Assembly: GCF_048771995.1 (NCBI RefSeq)
Contig: NC_133026.1
Location: forward strand, 150,559,001 to 150,623,000
DNA length: 64,000 bases
Reading direction: 5' to 3'
From: Taeniopygia guttata
Taxonomy: Eukaryota > Chordata > Aves > Passeriformes > Estrildidae
The notes below the pieces were generated by a model. That model searched no databases, had not been told where the DNA came from, and worked only from the letters and a program-made list of their open reading frames with translations. A program made the translations under genes and the position numbers. This document shows, one piece after another, positions 44,318 through 57,740 of this stretch. Position 1 is the stretch's first letter. Each line of letters begins with the position of its first letter.

Positions 44318-46522
44318 CTGGTCTGGAGGGGTGGGGCAACCTTTTCCCATGGCCTTGGGGCATTTTTTAGGCAGCACCTCTTTGCTGTCCCAGCCTGGTG
44401 AGTGATGAGGTGGGAATTGCTTTCCTCGCCACATTTCTGCAATGCCATGTCCTGTTCTTGAGTCTATTTCTGTATCTGACCTTAGCGGAAGGTTTTAAAT
44501 GTGAGTTATACAGACCAAAATTTAATGATGATGTTGTTATTTTTCAGGGAGGGCTGACAACAGGACCAAAGCTCTGGGCAGTGAGGTGTCATCCATCAAG
44601 TCATTCCACACACTGGTGTGCTGTGGTTTGCGGCCGTCTTGTGAAGACGGGCCTCGTTCCCTCCCATGTCTGTTAGATTGTCTGGGATATGCAGTTTTCC
44701 TTAAGGGTGACAGATCTGGTCCTTTCATCATGTTTTCTCCCTCCCCTCTGCGGCTCCATGTCCGTAGTCTTGTCTCTATGCCTCTCCTTTCCTCCTGGAG
44801 ATGGGAAAGAGATCCCTGTGATTTAGGGAGGTCTCCCATGCTCCCCAAACTCTTGTGTTGGTTCATCTGTAGCGCTCATCTTACCTGGGCGCAGGAAGGT
44901 CTCACTGTGGGGTCACAGAGCTGGGCTCTTACACATGGAAAGGAAATCTGGTGAAGGATAGGGAGAACAAGGCACATGAGGGGCAGGTGAAGGAATGGGC
45001 GTGTTCAATTTTCAGAGAAAGGTTGTCCTTGTTGCCCTCTGGAGTTAGCTGAACAGAAATCATTCACATCAGTCTAATCTCCCTTTTTCCCAGCCTTCAG
45101 AGATGAGGGAATGGAGTCAGTTTTCTCTAGGGAAAGTTGAGTTAGGTATTAGGGAGAATTCTTTCACAAGCAGAGTTTTCAAGCTCTGTTCATGTCTGCC
45201 CAAGGACAGTGGTGAAGTCTCCATCGCTAGATGAATTTAGAAGCCATGGAGATTTGGACTTTGGCATGTTTGATGTTGACCTTACCGGAGATTGAGGAAT
45301 GGTTGGACTTGATGCCATTTTATGTTTAAGCATTCTATAAATGAAATATTTCTGAGATTGGTGGCACCCACAGCTTTGTTTTCCAGTTGGACTGCATGTC
45401 AAGAGCCCTTTCCAGCAGAAGGGATTCCATGGCTGAGTGTCTGCTCTGTGCCAGTGCCTCAGCCTGGGCATGAGGGGAGAGCTCTGGCTGCTGTTGGACT
45501 CAACCCTTTTGTGAAGCCTTTGTTGGTCCTTCCCATTCTCCACTCCCAGAGCACCCGAACAAGCTCAGGTTGCCAGAGAGTGCCGTGAGTGGCCTGAGAG
45601 TGGCTGAGAGGCTGGCCCAGAGGCTGGGGATCAGTGGCACAAAGCCCAGATGGAATCAAGTCTCAAGGGAAGCATGTCGAGAGTTGCATCCATGAGGCCC
45701 AGCCTGTTGAAGATCCTCAGCAAAGGTGGGGGCAGTGGAGTATGAAAGAAGGGCAGTGGAGGGCCAGCAAGATCCTGAAAGGGTGGAGCAGCTTTCCTAG
45801 AGGAGAGCTGGGATTCCCAGGAGACAAGGATGGATAGGGGTGCCATGAGTGTGGATAAATCCCTGGTGGCAAACGATGTATCCAGGGAGCCCGGCTGCTC
45901 TCAGCAGTGGAGGAGAAGGGGGCAGGGCAGAAATGGAAATGGATGCAATTCTCTGGGAGAAGAAGGAAAGAACTTTTCTCTGTGAGTGTGACCAGGAAGT
46001 GAAAGCGGTGATGGGATCTGGGAGACCCCATCTGATGTCCTGGGAGATCCAAAATTGAGCTGTCCATTGTGCTGGGAATCCGGCTCTTGCTGACTCTGCT
46101 TGATCAGTGGGGTGGAAGCACTTGCACTCTAGAGTTTGTGTCAAAGGCAATGGTGTTATTTCTTTTTTTTTTTTTTTTTTTTTTCAGGAGGTTCAAGTGT
46201 CTTTCTGGGAAGAGATTTTGCCAAGTGTGTTCTGGCATGGAGTGCCTCTTCCAGTTTTATGTTCAGGAGGGGATTAGGTCAAATGCTTTGGTGTATCAGG
46301 ATGGGGGCTTGTGTCCCATTTTAGGCGCTGTTTCCCTCCATCCCTGCTTCCCTCAACAGTCTCAGTAGTTCCTGGTGGTGACCGATTTGCTAATAAAGGT
46401 TTTGTTGCCCTTTTCCCTCCATCCCAATGGCCTGTTCATTGCAAGAAATGTGCCGGATGAGGGTGTGAGAGCTTTGGAATTCAAAAGGAACAGAGTCATC
46501 TGAGGCTTTGATGCAAGAGAAC

Positions 46523-46528
46523 TTTATT
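46523..46528 (-). terminator. Poly(A) signal, keratin copy 5
   Basis: AATAAA on the minus strand, about 150 nt past the stop codon. Confidence 0.75.
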
Positions 46529-46674
46529 GAGGCAAAAGATGGAAAAGACAAAAGAAACAAGTGGAAATGATTGTGTAAGGGGCAAGAAGGGCAACGATCA
46601 GCCGAGGTGCTTTGCTTGCAGGTTCTGTTGCCTGAGGATCAAATTTCCTGTGTCAGGAGTGGTGCTGAGGGCCC

Positions 46675-46992
46675 TTAGCAGATGTAGCCACCCCTCCTGC
46701 CATAGCAGCCCAGGCCTCCCAGCCCGTAGCCATAGCCCAGGCCAAAGCCAAATCCACCAGAGATGGGCTGTCCCTGGGCGTTGAGTTCACTGCCCAGAGC
46801 AGCCGAGGAGGTGGATCCAACGGCGGTGTTCTGGGGGAAGGAGGTCATGATGGGTCCTGGCAGGGTGACCAGCACAGGGGAAGGGTTGATGATGACGTGG
46901 GAATCCTGGCATTGCAGGGCACAGGGCTCGTTGCAGCTGTTGGCCAGCGGGGTGGGTCCGCAGGTGGATCCGCAGCGGGTGTTGCAGGCCAT
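46675..46992 (-). CDS. Feather-type beta-keratin, copy 5 (105 aa)
   Basis: This is an intact 105-residue protein identical to copy 6 except for His instead of Arg in [10 protein letters not shown]. Two of its synonymous or near-silent bases differ from its neighbours. The unit on its left is about 150 bp shorter than the others because of a deletion near 45431. The TATA box, 5' UTR intron, TAA stop and poly(A) signal are as in the other copies. Confidence 0.96.
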   Translation of the reverse strand: MACNTRCGSTCGPTPLANSCNEPCALQCQDSHVIINPSPVLVTLPGPIMTSFPQNTAVGSTSSAALGSELNAQGQPISGGFGFGLGYGYGLGGLGCYGRRGGYIC

Positions 46993-47259
46993 GGGTGTGG
47001 TGTGGAGGGTGCCTGGAATAGAATGGGTGAGGTAGGACAGGGGATGTGAGGGGCAGTGATGCAGGAGGGTGATGGAGTGTGGAGGCTGTTGTGGGGCTGT
47101 GGGGAGGCATGAGGGCTGCTGAGGCTGGGGCTGAGCGTGCTGGAAGAGAAGGGCCAGGGGCGCAGGAGCAGAAGGGTCAGGGGCTTGAGACTCACCTGGT
47201 TGTCGGCAGGAGCAGAAGGCTTCAGGAGAAGTGTGTGAGGGAGAGAGGCTCTGGCCTGG

Positions 47260-47267
47260 CTTTTATG
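47260..47267 (-). promoter_or_regulatory. TATA box, keratin copy 5
   Basis: CATAAAAG on the minus strand upstream of the noncoding exon. Confidence 0.75.
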
Positions 47268-49616
47268 CTGGTCTGGAGGGGTGGGACAACCTTGTCCCAT
47301 GGCCTTGGGGCTTTTTGCGGGCAGCACCTCTTTGCTGACCAAGCCTGGTGAGTGATGAGGTGGCAATTGTTTTCCTCACCACATTTCTGCACTTCCATGT
47401 CCTGTCCTTCATTCTGCGTCTCCATCTGACCTTGGCGGCAACTTTTAAATGCGAGTAATAAAGACCAGAATTTGATGATGATGTTGTTGTTTTTCAGGGA
47501 GGGCTGACAACATGACCAAAGCTTTGGACAGTGAGGTGTCATCCATGAAGTCACTCCACAAAACAGGGATGCTGTGGTTTGTGGCCGTCTTGTGAAGACG
47601 GGCCCTGTTCCCTCCCATGTCTGTTAGGCTGGTCTGGGACATGCAGTAGTACTTGGGGTGACAGATCTGGTCCTTTCATCATGTTTTCTTCCTCCCCTCC
47701 TTGGCTCCATGTCTGTAGTCTTGTCTCTATGCCGCTCCTTTCCTCCTGGGGATGGGAAAGTGATCCCTATGATTTGGGGAGGTCTCCCATGCTCCCCAAA
47801 CTCTTGTGTTGGTTCATCTGTAGCGCTCATCTTACCTGGGCACAGGAAGGTCACACTGTGGGGTCACAGAGCTGGGCTCTTACTCATGGAAAAGAAATCT
47901 GGTGAAGGATAAGGAGAACAAGGCACATGAAGGTCAGGTGAAGGAATTGGCGTGTTCAATTTTCAGAGAAAGGTTGTCCTTGTTGCCCTCTGGAGTTAGC
48001 TGAACAGAAATCCTTCACATCAGTCTTGTCTCTCTTTCCCCCAGCCTTCGGAGAAGAGGGAACGGAGTCAATTTGCTCTAAGGGACGTTGAGTTTGGAAT
48101 TAGGGAGAATTCCTTCACAAGTAGAGTTTTCAAGCTCTGTGCATGACTGCCCAAGGACAGTGGTGTTGTCTCCATTACTAGATGAATTTAGAAGCCATGG
48201 AGATTTGGAGTTTGGCATGTTTGATGCTGACCTTACAGGAGATTGAGGTATGGTTGGGCTTGATGCAGTTTTACATTTAAGCATTCTACAAATGAAATAT
48301 TTCTGAAATTGGGGGCACTCACAGTTTTCTTTTCTAGTTGGGCTGCATGTCAAAAGTCTTTTCCAGAAGAAGGGATTCCATGGGTGTTTGGGGGCAGCTG
48401 TGCAAGGGAGGAGAGGGTAGATGCGAGCAGCAGCAGGTGAGGGGTGAGGCAGGCCTTGGTGGTCTTGAGTTGTGGGAAGTGCCGATGGGTGAGGCCACTT
48501 GGAGGATTTGCTTTGAGGAAATGGTGCTTGGCTGAGCTGTGTGTCTGCTCTGTGCCAGTGCCTCGGCCTGGGCATGAGGGGAGAGCTGTGGCTGCTGTTG
48601 GACAAAACCCTTTTGTGAAGCCTTTGAGGCTCCTTCCCATTCTCCACCCCCAGAGCATCCGAACAGTTCCAGGTTGCCAGAGAGTGCAGTGAGTGGCCTG
48701 AGAGTGGCTGAGAGGCTGGCCCAGAGGCTGGGGATCAGTGGCACGAAGCCCAGATGGAGTCAAGTCTCAAGGGAAGCATGTCGAGAGTTGCATCCATGAG
48801 GCCCAGCCTGTTGAAGATCCTCATCAAGGGTGGGGGCAGTGGAGTGTGAAAGAAGGGCAGTGGAGTACCAGGAAGATCCTGAAAGGGTGGAGCAGCTTTC
48901 CTAGAGGAGAGCTGGGATTCCCAGGAGACAAGGATGGATGGGGGTGTCATGAGTGTGGATAAATCCTTGGTGGCAAAGGATGGATCCAGGTAGCCCGGCT
49001 GTTCTCAGCACTGGAGAAGGAGGGGGAAGGGTACAAATGGAAGTGGATGCCATTCTATGGGCAGAGAAGGCAAGAACTTTTCATTGTGATACATGTAAGA
49101 ATGTGAAAGTGGTGATGGGATCTGGGAGGCGCCATCTGATGTCCTGGGAGATCCAAAACTGAGCTGTCCATTGTGCTGGGAATCCGGCCATTGCTGACTG
49201 TGCTTGATCAGTGGGGTGGAAGAACTTGTACTCTGGAGTTTGTGTCAAAGGCAATGATGTTATTTCTTTTTTGTTGTGGTGGAGTTTCAAGTGTCTTGCT
49301 GGGAAGAGATTTTGCCAAGTGTGTTCTGGCATGGAGTGGCTCTTCCAGTTTTATGCTCGGGAGAGGATTGGGTCAAATGCTTTGGTGTATCAGGATGGGG
49401 GCTTGTGTTAGATTTCAGGCGGTGTTTCCCTCCATCCCTGCTTTCCACAACAGTCTTGGTAGTTCCTGGTGGTGAGCAATTTCCTAAGAAAGGTTTTGTT
49501 GCCCTTTTCCATCCGCCCCAATGGCCTGTTCATTGCAAGAAATGTGCCGGATGAGGGTGTGAGAGCATTGGAATTCAAAATGAACAGAGTCATCTGAGGC
49601 TTTAATGCAAGAGAAC

Positions 49617-49622
49617 TTTATT
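49617..49622 (-). terminator. Poly(A) signal, keratin copy 6
   Basis: AATAAA on the minus strand, about 150 nt past the stop codon. Confidence 0.75.
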
Positions 49623-49768
49623 GAGGCAAAAGATTGAAAAGACGAAGGAAGCAAGTGGAAAGGATTGTGTAGGGGACAAGAAGGGAAACGATCAGCCGAG
49701 GTGCTTTGCTTGCAGGTTCTGTTGCCTGAGGATCAAATTTCCTGTGTCAGGAGTGGTGCTGAGGGCCC

Positions 49769-50086
49769 TTAGCAGATGTAGCCACCCCTCCTGCCATAGC
49801 AGCCCAGGCCTCCCAGCCCGTAGCCATAGCCCAGGCCAAAGCCAAATCCACCAGAGATGGGCTGTCCCTGGGCGTTGAGTTCACTGCCCAGAGCAGCCGA
49901 GGAGGTGGATCCGACGGCGGTGTTCTGGGGGAAGGAGGTCATGATGGGTCCTGGCAGGGTGACCAGCACAGGGGAAGGGTTGATGATGACGCGGGAATCC
50001 TGGCATTGCAGGGCACAGGGCTCGTTGCAGCTGTTGGCCAGCGGGGTGGGTCCACAGGTGGATCCGCAGCGGGTGTTGCAGGCCAT
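49769..50086 (-). CDS. Feather-type beta-keratin, copy 6 (105 aa, near-consensus)
   Basis: This copy carries the commonest residue at every variable position of the array (R6, C11, [42 protein letters not shown]), so it serves as the reference. The coding exon starts at 50106 after CTTCCAG. The intron 50107-50298 has a GTGAGC donor, and a noncoding exon of about 40 nt lies upstream. Expression in feather or other corneous epidermis is expected from the family, not shown here. Confidence 0.96.
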   Translation of the reverse strand: MACNTRCGSTCGPTPLANSCNEPCALQCQDSRVIINPSPVLVTLPGPIMTSFPQNTAVGSTSSAALGSELNAQGQPISGGFGFGLGYGYGLGGLGCYGRRGGYIC

Positions 50087-50362
50087 GGGTGTGGAGTGGA
50101 GGGTGCCTGGAAGAGAGGGAATGAGGTAGGACAGGTGTGTGGGAGAGTGGGGGGCAGTAATGCCGGTGGGCAAGGGAGTGTGGAGGGTGTTTGGGGCTCT
50201 GGGGAGACGTGAGAGCTGCTGAGGCTTGGGCTGAGCTGGCTGGAAGAGAAGGGCGAGGAGAAGGGCAGGAGCAGGAGGGTCAGGGGATTGAGGCTCACCT
50301 GGTTGTCAGCAGGAGCAGAAGGCTTCAGGAGAAGTGTGTGAGAGAGAGAGGCTCTGTGCTGG

Positions 50363-50370
50363 CTTTTATG
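50363..50370 (-). promoter_or_regulatory. TATA box, keratin copy 6
   Basis: CATAAAAG on the minus strand upstream of the noncoding exon. Confidence 0.75.
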
Positions 50371-52712
50371 TTCGTCTGGAGGGGTGGGACAACCTTGTCC
50401 CATGGCCTTGGGGTATTTTTTAGGCAGTACCTCTTTGCTGACCCAGCCTGGTGAGTGATGAGGTGGGAATTGTTTTCCTCGCCACATTTCTGCAGTTTCA
50501 TGCTCTGTTCTTGAGTTTGTGTCTGTATCTGACCTTAGCGGCAGCTTTTATATGCGAGTTATACAGACCAGAATTTGATGATGATGTTGTTGGTTTTCAG
50601 GGAGGGCTGACAACATGACCAAAGCTTTGGGCAGTGAGGTGTCATCCATAAAGTCATTCCACACACTGGTGTGCTGTGGTTTGTGGCCGACTTGTGAAGA
50701 CGAGCCCCGTTCCACCCCATGTCTGTTAGATTGTCTGGGATATGCAGTTTTCCCTAAGGGTGACAGATCTGGTCCTTTCATCGTGTTTTCTCCCTCCCCT
50801 CCTTGGCTCCATGTCTGTAGTCTTGTCTCTGCCTTTCCTTTCCTCCTGGAGATGGGAAAGTGATCCCTGTGATTTAGGGAGGTCTCCCATGCTCCCCAAA
50901 CTCTTGTGTTGGTTCATCTGTAGCACTCATCTTACCTGGGCACAGGAAGGTCACACTGTGGGGTGACAGAGCTGGGCTCTTACACATGGAAAGGAAATCT
51001 GGTGAAGGATAGGGAGAACAAGGCACATGAGGGGCAGGTGAAGGAATGGGCATGTTCAATTTTCAGAGAAAGGCTGTCCTTGTTGCCCGCTGGAGTTAGC
51101 TGAACAGAAATCCTTCACATCAGTCTTGTTTCCCTTTTCCCCAGCCTTCGGAAAAGAGGGAACGGAGTCAATTTGCTCTAGGGAAAGTTGAGTTAGGTAT
51201 TAGGGAGAATTCCTTCACAAGTAGAGTTTTCAAGCTCTGTGCATGACTGCCCAAGGACAGTGGTGTAGTCTCCATTCCTAGATTAATTTAGAAGCCATGG
51301 AGACTTGGACTTTGGCATGTTTGATGGCGACCTTACTGGAGACTGATGAATGGTTGGACTTGATGCAGTTTTACATTTAAGTCTTTGACAAATGAAACCT
51401 TTCTGAAATTGGTGGCACTCACAGATTTCTTTTCCAGTTGGACTGCATGTCAAGAGTCTTCTCCAGCAGAAGGGATTCCATGGATGTTGGTGGCAGCTGA
51501 GCAAGGGAGGAGAGGGTAGATGGGAGCAGCAGCAGGTGAGGGGTGAGGCAGGCCTTGGCGGTCTTGTGTTGTGGCAAGTGCCGATGGGTGAGGCCACTTG
51601 GAGGATTTGCCTTGAGGAAATGGTGCTTGGCTGAGCTCTGTGTCTGCTCTGTGTGGGTGCCTCAGCCTGGCATGAGGGGAGAGCTGTGGCTGCTGTTGGA
51701 CACAACCCTTTTGTGAAGCCTTTGAGGCTCCTTCCCATTCTCCACCCCCAGAGCACCCGAACAAGCCCAGGTTGCCAGAGAGTGCAGTGAGTGGCCTGAG
51801 AGTGGCTGAGAGGCTGGCCCAGAGGCCGGGGATCAGTGGCACGAAGCCCAGATGGAGTCAAGTCTCGAGGGAAGCATGTCGAGAGTTGCATCCATGAGGC
51901 CCAGCCTGTTGAAGATCCTCAGCAAGGGTGGGGGCAGTGGAGTGTGAAAGAAGGGCAGTGGAGGACCAGCAAGATCCTGAAAGGGTGGAGCAGCTTTCCT
52001 AGAGGAGAGCTGGGATTCCCAGGAGACAAGGATGGATGGGGGTGTCATGAGTGTGGATAAATCCCTGGTGGCAAAGGATGAATCCAGGGAGCCCGGCTGT
52101 TCTCAGCAGTGGAGGAGGAGGGGGCAGGGCAGAAATGGAAATGGATGCCATTCTATGGGCAGAGAAGGCAAGAACTTTTCATTGTGATAGATGTAAGAAA
52201 GTGAAAGCGGTGATGGGATCTCGGAGACGCCATCTGATGTCCTGGGAGATCCAAAATTGAGCTGTCCAATGCTCTGAGATTCCCCTCTTGCTGACTTGCT
52301 TAATCAGTGGGGTGGAAGCACTTGCACTCCTGAGTTGGTGTCAAAGGCAATGATGTTATTTCTTTTTTTTTGTGGTGGAGTTTAGAGTGTCTTGTTGGGA
52401 AGAGATTTTGCCAAGTGTCTGCTGGCATGGAGTGACTCTTCCAGTTTTATGCTCAGGAGAGGATTGGGTCAAATGCTTTGTTGTATCAGGATCTGGAGCT
52501 TGTGTCTCATTTTAGGCGGTGTTTCCCTCCATCCCTGCTTCCCACAAAAGTCTTTGTAGATCCAGGTGGTGACCAATTTTCTAAGAAAGGTTTTGTTGCC
52601 CTTTTCCATCCACCCCAATGGTCTGTTCATTACAAGAAATGTGCCGGAGGAGGGTGTGAGTGCATTGGAATTTAAATGAACAGAGTCATCTGAGGCTTTG
52701 ATGCAAGAGAAC

Positions 52713-52718
52713 TTTATT
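52713..52718 (-). terminator. Poly(A) signal, keratin copy 7
   Basis: AATAAA on the minus strand, about 150 nt past the stop codon. Confidence 0.75.
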
Positions 52719-52864
52719 GCAGCAAAAGATGGAAAAGACAAAAGAAACAAGTGGAAAGGATCATCTAGGGGGCAAGAAGGGCAACGATCAGCCGAGGTGC
52801 TTTGCTTGCAGGTTCTGTTGCCTGAGGATCAAATTTCCTGCGTCAGGAGTGGTGCTGAGGGCCC

Positions 52865-53182
52865 TTAGCAGATGTAGCCACCCCTCCTGCCATAGCAGCC
52901 CAGGCCTCCCAGGCCGTAGCCATAGCCCAGGCCAAAGCCAAATCCACCAGAGATGGGCTGTCCCTGGGCGTTGAGTTCACTGCCCAGAGCAGCCGAGGAG
53001 GTGGATCCGACGGCGGTGCTCTGGGGGAAGGAGGTCATGATGGGTCCTGGCAGGGTGACCAGCACAGGGGAAGGGTCGATGATGACGTGGGAATCCTGGC
53101 ATTGCAGGGCACAGGGCTCGTTGCAGCTGTTGGCCAGCGGGGTGGGTCCGCAGGTGGATCCACAGCGGGTGTTGCAGGCCAT
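52865..53182 (-). CDS. Feather-type beta-keratin, copy 7 (105 aa)
   Basis: Intact. It differs from copy 6 at three residues: His for Arg and Asp for Asn in [10 protein letters not shown], and Ser for Asn in FPQSTAVG. The His variant is shared with copies 2, 5 and 8 and the Asp variant with copy 3, so the variants are shuffled among copies as expected under gene conversion. Promoter, intron and poly(A) signal are present. Confidence 0.96.
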   Translation of the reverse strand: MACNTRCGSTCGPTPLANSCNEPCALQCQDSHVIIDPSPVLVTLPGPIMTSFPQSTAVGSTSSAALGSELNAQGQPISGGFGFGLGYGYGLGGLGCYGRRGGYIC

Positions 53183-53458
53183 GGGTGTGGTGTGGAGGGT
53201 GCCTGGAAGAGAATGGGCGAGGTAGGACAAAGGTGTGGAGTTTTGAGGGGCAGTGATGGAGGAGGGCGAGGGAAAGTGTGCAGGTTGTTGTGGGGCTGTG
53301 GGGAGGCGTGAGGGCTGCTGAGGCCTGGGCCGAGCTGGCTGGAAGAGAGGGGCCAGGGGTTCAGAAGCAGGAGGATCAGGGGATTGAGGCTCACCTTGTT
53401 GTTGGCAGGAGCAGAAGGATTCAGGAGAAGTGTGTGAGGGAGAGAGGCTCTGGCCTGG

Positions 53459-53466
53459 CTTTTATG
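53459..53466 (-). promoter_or_regulatory. TATA box, keratin copy 7
   Basis: CATAAAAG on the minus strand upstream of the noncoding exon. Confidence 0.75.
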
Positions 53467-55808
53467 CTGGTCTGGAGGGGTGGGACAGCCTTGTCCCATG
53501 GCCTTGGCGCATTTTCTAGGCAGCACCTCTTTGCTGACCCAGCCTGGTGAGTGATGAGGTGGGAATTGTTTTTCTCACCACATTTCTGCAATTTCATGCC
53601 CTCTCCTTGATTCTGCGTCTCCATCTGACCTTGGCGGCAGCTTTTAAATGCGAGTAATACAGACCAGAATTTGATGATGATGTCGTTGTTTTTCAGGGAG
53701 GGCTGACAACAAACCCAAAGCTTTGGACAGTGAGGTGTCATCCATGAAGTCACTCCACAACACTGGTGTGCTGCGGTTTGTGGCCGTCTTGTGAAGACGG
53801 GCCCCATTCCCTCCCATGTCTGTTAGGCTGGTCTGGGACATGCAGTTGTCCTTGGGGTGACAGATCTGGTCCTTTCATCATGTTTTCTCTCTCCCCTCCT
53901 TGGCTCCTTGTCTGTAGACTTGTCTCTATGCCTTTCCTTTCCTTCTGGAGATGGGAAAGAGATCCCTGTGGTTTAAGGAGGTCTCCCATGCTCCCCAAAC
54001 TGCTGTGTTGTTTCATCTGTAGCGATCGTCCTGCCTGGGTGCAGGAAGGTCACACTGTGGGGTCACAGAGCTGGGCTCTTACACATGGAAAGGAAATCTG
54101 GTGAAGGATAGGGAGAACAAGGCACATGAGGGGCAGGTGAAGGAATGGGCGTGTTCAATTTTCATAGAAAGGTTGTCCTTGTTGCCCTCTGGAGTTAGCT
54201 GAACAGAAATCATTCATATCAGTCTTGTCTCTCTTTTCCCCAGCCTTCGGAGAAGAGGGAATGGAGTCCATTTGCTCTAAGGGGCGTTGAGTTAGGTATT
54301 AGGGAGAATTCCTTCACAAGTAGAGTTTTCAAGCTCTGTGCATGACTGCCCAAGGACAGTGTTTTAACCTCCATTGCTAGATGAATTTAGAAGCCATGGA
54401 GATTTAGACTTTGGCATGTTTGATGGTGACATTACAGGAGATTGAGGAATGGTTGGACTTGATACAGTTTTACATTTAAGCATTCTACAAATGAAATATT
54501 TCTGAAATTCCTGGCACTCACAGATTTGTTTTCCAGTTGGACTGCATGCCAAGAGTCTTTTCCAATTGAAGGGATTCCATGGGTGTTGGGGGCAGCTGAG
54601 CAAGGGAGGAGAGGGTAGATGAGAGCAGGAGCAGGTGAGGGGTGAGGCAGGCCTTGGTGGTCTTGAGTTGTGGCAAGTGCCGATGGGTGAGGCCACGTGG
54701 AGGATTTGCCTTGAGGAAATGGTGCTTGGCTAATCTGTGTGTCTGCTCTGTGCCAGTACCTCAGCCGGGGCATGAGGGGAGAGCTGTGGCTGCTGTTGGA
54801 CTCAACCCTTTTGTGAAGCCTTTGAGGCTCCTTCCCATTCTCCACTCCCAGAGCACCCGAACAAGCCCAGGTTGCCAGAGAGTGCAGTGAGTGGCCTGAG
54901 AGTGGCTGAGAGGCTGGCCCAGAGGCTGGGGATCAGTGGCACGAAGGCCAGATGGAGTCAAGTCTCAAGGGAAGCATGTCGAGAGTTGCATCCATGAGGC
55001 CCAGCCTGTTGAAGATCCTCAGCAAGGGTGGGGGCAGTGGAGTGTGAAAGAAGGGCAGTGGAGGACCAGAAAGATCCTGAAAGGGTGGAGCAGCTTTCCT
55101 AGAGAGCTGGGATTCTTAGGAGACACGGATGGATGGGGGTGTCATGAGTGTGGATAAATCCCTGGTTGCAACGGATGAATCCAGGGAACCCGGCTGTTCT
55201 CAGCAGTGGAGGAGAAGTGGGAAGGGCCCAAATGGAAATGGATGCAATTCTATGGGCAGAGAAGGCAAGGACTTTTCATTGTGATGGATGTAAGAAAGTG
55301 AAAGCGGTGATGGGATCTGGGAGACGCCATGTGATGTCCTGGGAGATCCAAAACTGAGCTGTCCATTCTGCTGGGAATCCAGCTCTTGCTGACTCTGTTT
55401 GATCAGTGGGGTGGAAGCACTTGCACTCTGGCGTGTGTTTCGAAGGCAATGATGTTATTTTTTTTCTGTGGTGGGGTGTCAAGTGTCTTGCTGGGAAGAG
55501 ATTTTGCCAAGTGGGTTTCTGGCATTGAGTGACTCTTCCAGTTTAATGCTCAGGAGAGTATTGGGTCAAATGCTTTGGTGTATCAGGATCGGGGCTTGTG
55601 TCGAATTTTACAGGTGTTTCCCTCCGTCCCTGCTTTCCACAACAGTCTTGGTAGTTTCTGGTGGTGACTGATTTTCAATGAAAGGTTTTGTTGCTCTTTT
55701 CCATCCACCCCAATGGCCTGTTCATTGCAAGAAATGTGCCGGAGGTGGTTGTTAGATCTTTGGAATTCAATAGTAACGGAGTCATCTGAGGCTTTGATGC
55801 AAGAGAAT

Positions 55809-55814
55809 TTTATT
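55809..55814 (-). terminator. Poly(A) signal, keratin copy 8
   Basis: AATAAA on the minus strand, about 150 nt past the stop codon. Confidence 0.75.
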
Positions 55815-55960
55815 GATGCAAAAGATGGAAAAGACAAAAGAAACAAGTGGAAAGGATCATGTAGGGGGCAAGAAGGGCAACAATCAGCCGAGGTGCTTTG
55901 CTTGCAGGAGCTGTTGCCTGAGGATCAAATTTCCTGTGTCAGGAGTGGTGCTGATGGCCC

Positions 55961-56278
55961 TTAGCAGATGTAGCCACCCCTCCTGCCATAGCAGCCCAGG
56001 CCTCCCAGGCCGTAGCCATAGCCCAGGCCAAAGCCAAATCCACCAGAGATGGGCTGTCCCTGGGCGTTGAGTTCACTGCCCAGAGCAGCCGAGGAGGTGG
56101 ATCCGACGGCGGTGTTCTGGGGGAAGGAGGTCATGATGGGTCCTGGCAGGGTGACCAGCACAGGGGAAGGGTTGATGATGACGTGGGAATTCTGGCATTG
56201 CAGGGCACAGGGCTCGTTGCAGCTGTTGGCCAGCGGGGTGGGTCCGCAGGTGGATCCGCAGCGGGTGTTGCAGGCCAT
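55961..56278 (-). CDS. Feather-type beta-keratin, copy 8 (105 aa)
   Basis: Intact. It differs from copy 6 by Asn for Asp and His for Arg ([11 protein letters not shown]), next to the conserved Cys at the start of the filament core. An open frame continues upstream of the true ATG through the 5' UTR intron and exon 1, but the splice signals and agreement with the other copies fix the start at 56278. The unit upstream of this gene carries the solo LTR. Confidence 0.96.
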   Translation of the reverse strand: MACNTRCGSTCGPTPLANSCNEPCALQCQNSHVIINPSPVLVTLPGPIMTSFPQNTAVGSTSSAALGSELNAQGQPISGGFGFGLGYGYGLGGLGCYGRRGGYIC

Positions 56279-56552
56279 GGGTGTGGAGTTGAGGGTGCCT
56301 GGAAGAGAATGGTTGAGGTAGGACAGGGGTGTGGGAGAGTGGGGGGCAGTAATGCACGTGGGCAAGGGAGTGTGGAGGCTGTTGTGGGGCTGTGGAGAGG
56401 CATGAGAGCTGCTGAAGCTGGGGCTAAGCAAGCTGGAAGAGAGGGGCCAGGGGTTCAGAAGCAGGATGGTCAGGGGATTGAGGCTCACCTGGTTGTCAGC
56501 AGGAGCAGAAGGCTTCAGGAGAAGTGTGTGAGGGAGAGAGGCTCTGGCCTGG

Positions 56553-56560
56553 CTTTTATG
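56553..56560 (-). promoter_or_regulatory. TATA box, keratin copy 8
   Basis: CATAAAAG on the minus strand upstream of the noncoding exon. Confidence 0.75.
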
Positions 56561-57740
56561 CTGGTTCTGGAGGGGTGGGACAGCCTTGTCCCATGGCTTT
56601 GGGGTATTTTTTAGGCAGCACCTCTTTGCTGACCCAGCCTGGTGAGTGATGAGGCGGGAATTGTTTTCCTTGCCACATTTCTGCAATTCCATGTCCTGTT
56701 TTTGAGTCTGTGTCTGTATCTGACCTTGGCGGCAGCTTTTAAATGTTAGTAATAAAGACCAGATTTTGATGATGATGTTGTTGTTTTTCAGGGAGGGCTG
56801 ACAACAGGGCCAAAGCTTTGGACAGTGAGGTGTCATCCATGAAGTCACTCCACAAGACTGGTGTGCTGGGGTTTGTGGCCATCTTCTGAAAATGGGCCCT
56901 GTTCCCTCTAATGTCTGGATGGTCTGGGATATGCAGGTGTGCTTGGGGTGACAGATCTGGTCCTTTCATCATGTTTTCTCCCTCCCCTCCTTGGCTCCAT
57001 GTCTGTAGTCTTGTCTCTATGCCTCTCCTTTCCTCCTGGAGATGGGAAAGTGATCCCTGTGATTTAGGGAGGTCTCCCATGCTCCCCAAACTCTTGTGTT
57101 GGTTCATCTGTAGCACTCATCTTACCTGGGCACAGGAAGGTCACACTGTGGGGTCACAGAGCTGGGCTCTTACACATGGAAAGGGAATCTGGTGATGGAT
57201 AAGGAGAACAAGGTACATGAGGGGCAGGTGAAGGAAGGGGCGTGTTCAATTTTCAGAGAAAGGTTGTCCTTGTTGCCCTCTGGAGTTAGCTGAACAGAAA
57301 TCATTCACATCAGTTTTGTCTCTCTTTTCCCCAGCCTTCGGAGAAGAGGGAGAAGAGAAGAGTCAATTTGCTCTAAGGGAGGTTGAGTTAGGTATTAGGG
57401 AGAATTCCTTCACAAGTAGACTTTTCAAGCTCTGTGCATGACTGCCCAAGGACAGTGGTGTAGTCTCCATTGCTAGATGAATTTAGAAGCCATGGAGATT
57501 TGGCCTTTGGCATGTTTGGTGGTGACCTTACAGGAGATGGAGGAATGGTTGGACTTGATGCCATTTTGCATTTAAGCATTCCACAAATGAAATATTTCTG
57601 AAATTGGTGGCACTCACAGATTTGTTTTCCAGTTGGGCTGTATGTCAAGAGTCTTTTCCAATTGAAGGGATTCCATGGGTGTTGGGGACAGCTGAGCAAG
57701 AGAGGAGAGGGTTGATGGGAGCAGCAGCAGGTGAGGGGTG

